From assembly GCF_021462825.1 (NCBI RefSeq), contig NZ_JAKEEB010000004.1, positions 186,001 through 250,000 of the forward strand: a DNA stretch of 64,000 bases, written 5' to 3'. The number at the start of each line of letters is the position of its first letter. Position 1 is the first letter of the stretch. The translations under genes and the position numbers were made by a program. A model generated the notes under the pieces. It did no database searches, was not told where the DNA came from, and worked only from the letters and a program-made list of their open reading frames with translations. Shown piece by piece: positions 22,654 through 30,040 of this stretch. The stretch is from Streptomyces glomeratus (lineage in GTDB: Bacteria > Actinomycetota > Actinomycetes > Streptomycetales > Streptomycetaceae).

Positions 22654-22676
22654 TTGTCAGTGCCGGGACCTACCTT
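22654..22676 (+). promoter_or_regulatory. RecA-NDp/PafBC-type promoter of the SWIM gene
   Basis: TTGTCAGTG (22654-22662), N8, TACCTT (22671-22676): a perfect match to the motif tTGTCRgtg-N8-TAnnnT described for RecA-independent DNA-damage promoters of actinobacteria and later tied to PafBC. The predicted transcription start falls on the A of the ATG at 22683, so the message should be leaderless. Confidence 0.8.
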
Positions 22677-22682
22677 CGAGAC

Positions 22683-24035
22683 ATGACTGAGCAGGGGGTG
22701 CGCTGGACTGCGGAGCAGGTGCTGGCACTGGCGCCTGACGCCGCGTCACGCAGTGCGGGAAGCAAACTCGGCGCTGCCGGACCGTGGTCGGAGGCGGGCA
22801 GTTCCGACGAGGGGACGGTGTGGGGGCTGTGCAAAGGCAGTGGCAGCAGGCCGTACCAAACGGTCGTCGACCTCGCGGACACGGCCGGCCCGGCGTACCA
22901 GTGCAGTTGCCCGAGTCGCAAGTTCCCGTGCAAGCACGCGTTGGGACTGCTGCTGCTCTGGGCGGGCGGGGACGGGACGGTGCCGCGGGGGCCGGCACCC
23001 GACTGGGCCGAGCAGTGGATCAAGAGGCGCAGACACCGCCCGCGGGAACAGCGGCAGGCCACCGGCCCGGACTCCCCGAGGACCGCTGATCCGGAGGCGG
23101 CCCGGCGCAGGGCGGAGCGGCGGGCCGAGCGGATCACGGCGGGAGCGGCGGAGCTGGAGCAGCGGCTGACGGACCTGCTGCGCGGCGGCCTCGCCACGGC
23201 CGACCGGGACGGGTACGGAATGTGGGAGGAGACGGCCGCCCGCATGGTCGACGCCCAGGCACCGGGACTGGCCGCCCGGGTACGGGAGTTGGGGGCGATC
23301 CCGTCGTCGGGGCCGGGCTGGCCGGTGCGTCTCGTGGAAGAGTGCGCGCTGCTGCACCTTCTGGACCAGGGCTGGCTGCGTCGAGAGCGGCTGCCGGACG
23401 GTCTGGCGGCGACGGTCCGTTCCCGCGTGGGCCTCCCGGGCTCGCCCGGCGGTCCGTCGGTCCGTGACCGCTGGCTGGTCCTGGCCCAGTACGACACCTC
23501 GGACAGCCGTCTCACCACGCGCCGCATCTGGCTGCACGGCGCGGACTCCGGCCGGACGGTGCTGCTCCTCTCCTACGGGGCGGCCGGACGGGCACCCGAG
23601 CCGGCGCTGCCGGTGGGCCTGGCGCTGGAGGCGGAGGTGTCCGTGTATCCGGGGGCGGGGCATCTGCGGGCGGCGCTGGGCGAGCAGTTCGCGCCTGCGG
23701 CACCGGCGGGGATACGGCCGCCGGGCATGACCACGCCCCAGGCGTTGGCACGGTACGGACGGGCGCTGCGGGACGACCCGTGGCTGGACTCGTTTCCGGT
23801 GACGCTGGGCCGGGTCGTGCCGACACCGGTCGGGGACTCCTGGCAGCTGGCGGACGCGGAGGGCGGCACGGCCGTTCCCCTCACGCCGTCGGCGGGTGCC
23901 CGCCCGGGCCTGTGGCGTCTGGTCGCCCTGTCGGGCGGGGCGCCCGTCACGGTGTTCGGCGAGTGCGGCCACCGCGGCTTCAACCCTCTCACCGCCTGGC
24001 CGGAGGGCGCCGGGGAGGCGGTCCCGCTGTGCTGA
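22683..24035 (+). CDS. SWIM zinc-finger protein (YehQ-like)
   Basis: 450 residues. The SWIM motif CxC...CxH is at residues 74-85 (Cys74, Cys76, Cys83, His85: YQCSCPSRKFPCKHALGLLLL), expected to bind Zn and DNA or protein. The N-terminus has the usual preceding strand-rich part (GLCKGSGSRPYQTVVDL). Residues 110-170 form an Arg-rich probable coiled coil (EAARRRAERRAERITAGAAE) and the rest is an uncharacterised globular domain. There is no Shine-Dalgarno before ATG 22683 and the -10 lies 6 bases upstream, so leaderless translation is likely. Divergent from the MoxR operon; followed by the DUF5691 gene. Confidence 0.9.
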   Translation: MTEQGVRWTAEQVLALAPDAASRSAGSKLGAAGPWSEAGSSDEGTVWGLCKGSGSRPYQTVVDLADTAGPAYQCSCPSRKFPCKHALGLLLLWAGGDGTVPRGPAPDWAEQWIKRRRHRPREQRQATGPDSPRTADPEAARRRAERRAERITAGAAELEQRLTDLLRGGLATADRDGYGMWEETAARMVDAQAPGLAARVRELGAIPSSGPGWPVRLVEECALLHLLDQGWLRRERLPDGLAATVRSRVGLPGSPGGPSVRDRWLVLAQYDTSDSRLTTRRIWLHGADSGRTVLLLSYGAAGRAPEPALPVGLALEAEVSVYPGAGHLRAALGEQFAPAAPAGIRPPGMTTPQALARYGRALRDDPWLDSFPVTLGRVVPTPVGDSWQLADAEGGTAVPLTPSAGARPGLWRLVALSGGAPVTVFGECGHRGFNPLTAWPEGAGEAVPLC

Positions 24036-24076
24036 CGACACCGAAACGACGCACGACCGACCGGGAAGGGACCGAT

Positions 24077-25702
24077 ATGCGTGTGACTGAGCGTGCGACC
24101 CCGGCCGCGCCGGGCTCGCCCTCCGCGGTGCCCTGGGAGGAGCTGGTGACCGTGGCCCTGCTGGGCACCGACCGGCGTGCGCCGTCCTGGGCGTCCGGCC
24201 GGGAGGCGCCGGCGGCGCTGCTGGACCTGGCCGCCGTGGAGACCGTGCGCCGCAGGGCGGGGCTGCGCCCCGCACCCGCCGGGCCCAGACCGGAGCCGGC
24301 AGCGCCGGACCCCCGCCCGCCACTGCCGCCCGCGGCGGCCCGCCGTCTGGCCCTGCTGCTGTCCGACCGCCCCGGCACGGGCAGCGGCGGCCGCCGGGGG
24401 TCGGCGCCCGACCTGATGGAGCTGCTGCCCCAGTGGCTGGCGCTGGCCAACGCACGCGGTTTCGCGCCGCCTCCGGAGGCGCTGCCGGCGCTCCTGGACG
24501 CGGCTCGCGGGCGTACGGACCTGCGCCCCGCGGTGTTGGCCTTCGCCGGCCCGCGCGCCCTGTGGCTGGCCCGGCTGAACCCGGACTGGCGGTTCGCGCT
24601 GCGCTCCGCACCCGGTGGGGCCGAACTGCCGACGGAAGACCCTGGGCGCGTGCAACACCTCTGGGAACAGGGGCTGTTCGCGGAACGGGTGGCCCTGCTC
24701 GGCGCCCTTCGGGCCCGGCAGCCGGCCGCCGCCCGTGAACTGCTGGCCGGCACCTGGGCGAACGAGCGTGCCGAGGACCGCCTGATGTTCCTCGACTCGC
24801 TGCGCACGGGACTGGAGCCCGCGGACGAGCCGTTCCTGGAGCAGGCGTTGTCCGACCGGAGCCGCAATGTGCGGGCCACGGCGGCGGAGTTGCTGTCGTC
24901 GCTGCCGGGTTCGGCCCTGGCCGGGCGGATGGCGGCGCGGGCGGCGGCATGCGTGGCGGTCGACCGGACGCCCGGGGAGCCGACGCTCGTGGTCGAGCCG
25001 CCGCACGAGTGCGATCCCGGGATGGAGCGCGACGGGGTGGCGGCGACTCCGCCGACCGGCCGGGGTGAGCGGTCCTGGTGGCTGGGCCAGTTGGTGGAGG
25101 CGGCGCCGCTCGCCATATGGACGGGACGTCTCGGGGGACGTACTCCGACGGAGATCGTCGCACTGCCGGTGGCGGACGACTGGCGGGACGAACTGCACGC
25201 GGCCTGGTGCCGGGCGGCGGTGCGGCAGCGGGACCCCTGCTGGTCACGGGCGCTGCTCGGCCCGCCTTCGGCACCGGAGGCCGGAGGCCCGGGTGCGGTG
25301 TCCCTGGCCGAGCGGGCGAAGCTGCTGTCGACGCTGGGCGCCGCCGAGCGGGCCGAATGGGTGGCAGGGTTCATCGCCACACACGGACTGTCGGAGGCGT
25401 TCCAGTTGCTCGGAGTGTGCGCGGTCCCGTGGGCCGCCCCACTGGGCCGGGCGGTGGTCGACGCGCTCAACATCGCGCGGGACGCGGGAAGTTATCCCTG
25501 GAGCTTCAGCGGGGTGATGGGGCTGGCGGAACGCTGTCTGGACCCGGCGGAGACAGATCGCCTCGCCGCGCTGACGGCGATACCCGACGAGCCGGAGGAC
25601 GCGTCACCGGGGGCGGGCGGCTACTGGGCCGAGGCCTTCCAGCGCCTGACGACGACACTGCGTCTGCGCGCGGCGATGCGGGAGGAACTGGGAGAACCGT
25701 GA
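24077..25702 (+). CDS. DUF5691 family protein
   Basis: 541 residues from ATG 24077 (GGAAGGG six bases upstream). An in-frame GTG at 24029, overlapping the SWIM stop, also has a GGGAGG and would add 16 residues. Begins WEELVTVALLGTDRR, a family signature. The body is helical and repeat-like, with segments such as LFAERVALLGALRARQPAAAR and DRSRNVRATAAELLSSLPGS that suggest HEAT-type helical repeats. It travels with the SWIM gene and the MoxR/VWA operon in actinobacteria. Probably a scaffold or substrate-binding component; no catalytic motif seen. Confidence 0.85.
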   Translation: MRVTERATPAAPGSPSAVPWEELVTVALLGTDRRAPSWASGREAPAALLDLAAVETVRRRAGLRPAPAGPRPEPAAPDPRPPLPPAAARRLALLLSDRPGTGSGGRRGSAPDLMELLPQWLALANARGFAPPPEALPALLDAARGRTDLRPAVLAFAGPRALWLARLNPDWRFALRSAPGGAELPTEDPGRVQHLWEQGLFAERVALLGALRARQPAAARELLAGTWANERAEDRLMFLDSLRTGLEPADEPFLEQALSDRSRNVRATAAELLSSLPGSALAGRMAARAAACVAVDRTPGEPTLVVEPPHECDPGMERDGVAATPPTGRGERSWWLGQLVEAAPLAIWTGRLGGRTPTEIVALPVADDWRDELHAAWCRAAVRQRDPCWSRALLGPPSAPEAGGPGAVSLAERAKLLSTLGAAERAEWVAGFIATHGLSEAFQLLGVCAVPWAAPLGRAVVDALNIARDAGSYPWSFSGVMGLAERCLDPAETDRLAALTAIPDEPEDASPGAGGYWAEAFQRLTTTLRLRAAMREELGEP

Positions 25703-25938
25703 GCGCACCCGCGAGCCCCCGGAGCCACGACCCACAGCCACCCGCGGCCCCTCGGCGCCCGGAGCGAGAGCCGGCCCGCGGGTCCGTGGCGCGAGAGCGG
25801 GCCCTCGGGACCCAAGCGTGGGCCGGCGCGCGGGGCCCGGAGGTCGGGCCGCAAGGCGCCCCCGGTCACGGTCACGGTCACGCCCGAGCTGGCCCCCGGA
25901 ACCGGCCGCCGGCCGCACCCATCCCAGCCCCGGGCTAG
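25699..25938 (+). CDS. Small Pro/Arg/Gly-rich ORF coupled to the DUF5691 gene (doubtful)
   Basis: 79 codons from a GTG overlapping the upstream TGA (GTGA), preceded by GGGAGAA at good spacing, ending TAG at 25938. The product is low-complexity (ASPRSHDPQPPAAPRRP, GHGHGHARAG) without a domain or signal. The ribosome site and overlap favour translation; the composition favours chance read-through. Confidence 0.3.
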   Translation: MSAPASPRSHDPQPPAAPRRPEREPARGSVARERALGTQAWAGARGPEVGPQGAPGHGHGHARAGPRNRPPAAPIPAPG

Positions 25939-26211
25939 GAGCAGCCGCACACCACCCGGGAGGCCGTGGTCCGGCCGGGCTACGAGGCCGCAAGGCCGTG
26001 AACCAGCCGGCCAACACAACAGCGGGTCGACTGCAACCCGACAGACCGGCCAACACAACAGCGAACCGGCCGCAACCCGACACACCCGCCAACACAACAG
26101 CGAACCGGCCGCAACCCGACAGACCCGCCAACACAACGACGGACCGGCCGCAAGCCGGCAGACCGGCCGACGCCCCGACGGGGACCGGCCGACGCCCCGC
26201 CTACGGAACGG
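25939..26211. other. Repeat-containing intergenic region
   Basis: 273 bp between the small ORF and the convergent icmB-like gene, mostly filled by a 39-bp tandem array (26010-26165). Open frames exist on both strands through it, because 39 is a multiple of three. The translations (PANTTANRPQPDR repeats, or the complementary LLCWPVCRVAAGS) have no start signal or family. Confidence 0.5.
26010..26165. repeat. 39-bp tandem repeat, four copies
   Basis: Copies begin with GCCAACACAAC at 26010, 26049, 26088 and 26127, an exact 39-bp period. Each continues with a variant of AGCGAACCGGCCGCAACCCG. The second and third are nearly identical; the outer two have drifted. Further degenerate GACCGGCCGACGCC words follow to about 26200. 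Confidence 0.88.
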
Positions 26212-26628
<417 letters not shown>

Positions 26629-27242
26629 CACTGCCTCCATGAAGCGACTACTCCACCCTGTACCGATGTTGCGCCGTGCCGCACACCACCGCACCGGCGC
26701 GAACACAGGGGCCGCGGGCCCCACGGCGCAGGCGTCCCGTTCCGTACCGACCCGGGAAGTGAACGAACGTTATCGCCAGGATCCCGCAACCGGCCGTTTC
26801 GCGGTGGTGACCGAGGGGGAAATCACACAATGGGACACGTTCGCCGCGCAGGGTCCCCCCTCCCCGCGGCACACGCGCCGCGGCATCAGCGGCTCGGGCG
26901 CCGTGGTCCGAGGGGATCGTGCGCACGGAGAGCCGCTGCAAGGCGGCCACGCCACCGCCGGCCGGGCGCCGGGTGGCGGGCCCGCCGGCGATAAGGATTG
27001 CGAGGGCACGACAGCGGGAGCCGCACCCGGACGAGGAGGACGGGAACCGCATCACGCGGACGGCGGGAAGCGTCATTCGTCATCCCGACGAGAAGCCGAC
27101 CGCCGCGCCATCGGCTCATGCGCCGCATCCGCGGCACGGCCGTTTCCACGGCATCCGCCCCGCAGGCCACCGCCCCGCGGCTTTCCATCAAGGGCACACG
27201 GGGGACAGAGGCGTCCTCGCGTGCGCCGACGGGAGGTCGGCC
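26629..27242. other. Intergenic region, no gene seen
   Basis: 614 bp between the divergent icmB-like and lipase genes. Long open frames on both strands are Arg/Gly/Pro-rich noise. An AT-richer stretch near 26755-26790 (AACGAACGTTATCGCC) is the best place for the promoter of the icmB-like gene. I see no hairpin or repeat of note. Confidence 0.5.
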
Positions 27243-28103
27243 ATGATGGTCTCGCGGGCAGTGCAGCCCTTCGTGCCGCTGTGCCAGCGCATGTTTCCGG
27301 GCAGGCTGGCCGGTCTCTCCGTGGCCCTGCTGAAGGCGACCGCCCTGGAGCTCGCGATCCTCGCGGGGCATCTGCTGCTCTACCCCTCCGGGATCATCCA
27401 GGAGCGCCACTCCAGCGCGCTCCCTGTCCCACCGGACGCCGCGACGCTGCCGGCCGAGGCCAAGCCCCCGGTCATCCTGCTCCACGGGTTCATCGACAAC
27501 CGCTCGGTCTTCGTACTGCTGCGCCGCAATCTCGCCCAGCACGGCCGGCAGCACATCGAGTCGCTGAACTACTCTCCGCTGACCTGTGACATCCGCACCG
27601 CGGCGAAACTGCTCGGCCGGCACATAGAAGAGCTGTGCGAGCGCACCGGCCAGCCGCACGTGGACGTCGTGGGCCACAGCCTGGGCGGACTGATCGCTCG
27701 CTACTACGTGCAGCGCCTCGGCGGCGACCTTCACGTGCGTACGCTCGTCACGCTGGGCACGCCGCACTCCGGCACCCGGGTCGCGCCGCTCGCGAACGCG
27801 CACCCCATCGTCCGCCAGATGCGCCCCACCTCCGAGCTGATCCAGGAACTGCGCGAGCCGGCCCCCGGCTGCCGCACGCACTTCGTGAGCTTCTGGAGCG
27901 ATCTGGACCCGCTGATGGATCCGCTGGAGACGGCCTGCGTCGACCACCCGGACCTGCTGGCGCACAACATCCGGGTGAGCGGCATCGGCCATCTGGCCCT
28001 CCCGGTCCACCCCGCGGTCGCGACGGGAATACGGCAGGCACTGGACCTCGCACAGCCGGCCGCACCGGCGGACGCTCCCACCGGTGGCCTGACGGTGGCC
28101 TGA
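27243..28103 (+). CDS. Membrane-anchored or secreted alpha/beta hydrolase (lipase)
   Basis: 286 residues from ATG 27243 with GGGAGG seven bases upstream. One N-terminal hydrophobic helix (residues about 24-47) may be an uncleaved anchor. Then the alpha/beta hydrolase core: oxyanion HGF in VILLHGFIDN and the nucleophile elbow GHSLGG (Ser146). A catalytic Asp is likely in the SFWSDLDPLMDP region, and a late His in SGIGHLALPVHP. This resembles the streptomycete EstA/lipase class 2 family. Substrate unknown. Confidence 0.88.
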   Translation: MMVSRAVQPFVPLCQRMFPGRLAGLSVALLKATALELAILAGHLLLYPSGIIQERHSSALPVPPDAATLPAEAKPPVILLHGFIDNRSVFVLLRRNLAQHGRQHIESLNYSPLTCDIRTAAKLLGRHIEELCERTGQPHVDVVGHSLGGLIARYYVQRLGGDLHVRTLVTLGTPHSGTRVAPLANAHPIVRQMRPTSELIQELREPAPGCRTHFVSFWSDLDPLMDPLETACVDHPDLLAHNIRVSGIGHLALPVHPAVATGIRQALDLAQPAAPADAPTGGLTVA

Positions 28104-28245
28104 CGGCGGCGTGACAGCCGCTCCGACACCTCACGGTCACCTCCTGACCCTCGAACGTTCATCGAACGCAAAGCCAAAGCCTTGCCCGGGACCGCCGAAA
28201 CACGGCCGATTGCCCGTTTCCTGCCCGAGGGAAACCTGCGAAAGA

Positions 28246-28275
28246 TTGTCGCGCTCGCGTACCGCCGGGTACAGT
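28246..28275 (+). promoter_or_regulatory. Probable promoter of the M23 peptidase gene
   Basis: TTGTCG (28246-28251), an 18-bp spacer and TACAGT (28270-28275), giving a leader of about 42 nt. Consensus match only. Confidence 0.45.
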
Positions 28276-28323
28276 CGCCGCACTGCTCTGCCAGCCCCTG
28301 CTGCCGAGGCGAAAGAGAAGTTG

Positions 28324-29943
28324 GTGAACGACCGTCACCCGTCGGGGACCGCAACTCCCCCGGCTCCGGCCCCCGATGCCGCCTCGGCGCACTACGCGCC
28401 GTACGGCGGGCAGGGCGGCCAGTACGGTGAGTTCACCGAATTCACGTCGTATGCCGACCCCGGCGCCACGGCGTTCGGCTCCGGTGGCCACACGGGCACG
28501 GCCTTCTCGGCCGATCCCCTCTTCGGTGACCTGCCGGGCGACGGCGCGACCGGCTCGTACGACGCATCCCAGTGGGGGACCGGCAGCCACTCCTCTCTCG
28601 GCGCGGACGGCCACCAGATGTACGGCACCGGCACGCACGAGACGCTCCACTACGACCCGTACGCCGCCCAGCACCACGCCTCGTTCGACACCGGCAGCCA
28701 TGACACGGCCGCCTGGGGCATGGGAAACCAGCAGTTCGTCGGTATCCCCACGCAGGGCGGACCCGTCGATGCCACCGGTCAGTGGGACGCACACGCCTGG
28801 CTCGAGGCCGGTCAGTCCGCCGACGGGACCCAGCAGTGGGACTGGGGCACGCAGGCGTTCGACACGGGGGCGTACGACGCCACCCAGTGGAACTCGGGCG
28901 GCGTCGCCGAGCACGCGGCGCACGACCAGCAGACGACGACCACGGCGACGACGCCCCTGCACGGGGGCGAGTCCTTCGACGGGACCGAGTCCTTCGGGCA
29001 GCAGCCGGCGACACAGGTCTTCGGCACCGCTGAGGCCTTCGACCAGTCGGCCACCGACGCCTTCGAACAGCTTCCGTACGAGCAGTACGCCGTGGACGAC
29101 GCCGAGTTGGCGCCCACGCATGAGCCGTCCGACGACGCGCCCCTGCTCGACGACCAGGAAGAGATCACCCCCCTGCCGGCCTCGCGTGCCGCGTCCCGCG
29201 CGGCCGGCCGGTCCCGGCGCCGCAGCCCGGCGAAGCGCTCCGCGCTGCTGACGGTCGCCGTGCCGTCGGCGTGTGTGATGGGGGTGGCCGGGATCGCCGC
29301 CGCGACGGTCGGTGTGGGTGGCAGCGGCGGCAAGGAGACGACGGCGAGTGCGTCCGATGCCGTGCCGGTGAAGCCGTCCGCCGCGAACAACAAGCTGGAC
29401 TCCCAGCTCGAGAGCCTCTCCGCGGGCGCGGACGACTTCGCGGACCGGGCGAGCCGTACGCAGGAACGTATCGACCTCAAAGCCCAGCAGGTGGCCGAGC
29501 AGAAGAAGGCGGCGGCGGAGGCGGCCCTCAAGGAGCGGCTGCGCCCGAAGTTCGTACTGCCGGTCACACAGCGGGGGCTCAGCGCCTACTTCGGCCAGGC
29601 CGGGGTCAACTGGATGTCGGTGCACACCGGTATCGACTTCCCCGTCTCCTACGGCACGACGGTCATGGCCGCGACCGACGGCACGGTCCGCACCCAGTGG
29701 AACAGCGCCTACGGCAACATGCTGATCGTGACCGCGAAGGACGGCACGGAGACGTGGTACTGCCACCTCTCCAGCTACCGGGTCCCCTCGGGGACGACCG
29801 TGAAGGCCGGCCAGCCGATCGCGTACTCCGGCAACTCGGGCAACTCCACTGGTCCCCACCTGCACTTCGAGGTACGGCCTAACGGGGGCGCCGCGATAGA
29901 CCCGCTGCCCTGGCTGCGCAGCCACGGGCTGAACCCCACCTGA
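28324..29943 (+). CDS. M23-family peptidoglycan endopeptidase, membrane-anchored
   Basis: 539 residues from GTG 28324 (TTG 28321 possible). Residues 1-300 are a long cytoplasmic low-complexity region, rich in Gly/Ser/Asp/Thr and aromatic residues, with FDTGSHDTAAWG-, FDTGAYDATQWN-type repeats. A basic patch (RSRRRSPAKRS) and a membrane helix (LLTVAVPSACVMGVAGIAAATVG) follow, then a coiled-coil stalk (RASRTQERIDLKAQQVAEQ) and a C-terminal LytM domain. That domain has the zinc ligands HTGIDFPV and HLHFEVRP. It should cut peptidoglycan cross-bridges outside the membrane; the long cytoplasmic tail is unusual for such enzymes. Confidence 0.9.
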   Translation: MNDRHPSGTATPPAPAPDAASAHYAPYGGQGGQYGEFTEFTSYADPGATAFGSGGHTGTAFSADPLFGDLPGDGATGSYDASQWGTGSHSSLGADGHQMYGTGTHETLHYDPYAAQHHASFDTGSHDTAAWGMGNQQFVGIPTQGGPVDATGQWDAHAWLEAGQSADGTQQWDWGTQAFDTGAYDATQWNSGGVAEHAAHDQQTTTTATTPLHGGESFDGTESFGQQPATQVFGTAEAFDQSATDAFEQLPYEQYAVDDAELAPTHEPSDDAPLLDDQEEITPLPASRAASRAAGRSRRRSPAKRSALLTVAVPSACVMGVAGIAAATVGVGGSGGKETTASASDAVPVKPSAANNKLDSQLESLSAGADDFADRASRTQERIDLKAQQVAEQKKAAAEAALKERLRPKFVLPVTQRGLSAYFGQAGVNWMSVHTGIDFPVSYGTTVMAATDGTVRTQWNSAYGNMLIVTAKDGTETWYCHLSSYRVPSGTTVKAGQPIAYSGNSGNSTGPHLHFEVRPNGGAAIDPLPWLRSHGLNPT

Positions 29944-29977
29944 TCGATCAGCCTGATCGACCAGCGTGATCGACGCG

Positions 29978-30013
29978 CGGCCGAGCCCCCCCCCTTCGGC
30001 GGGGGCTCGGCCG
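29978..30013. terminator. Bidirectional terminator between M23 gene and pcrA
   Basis: A perfect 13-bp stem (29978-29990 / 30001-30013) between convergent stops. It is preceded by three TGATCGA words (29941-29974). Confidence 0.85.
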
Positions 30014-30040
30014 TCGTGGTCTACCGGTTGCCCACCGGCT

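Noticed and set aside
26010..26165. 39-bp repeats considered as a CRISPR array or a repeat-protein gene.
   Set aside because: No spacers; open frames on both strands lack a start signal and a family, and one overlaps the icmB-like gene.
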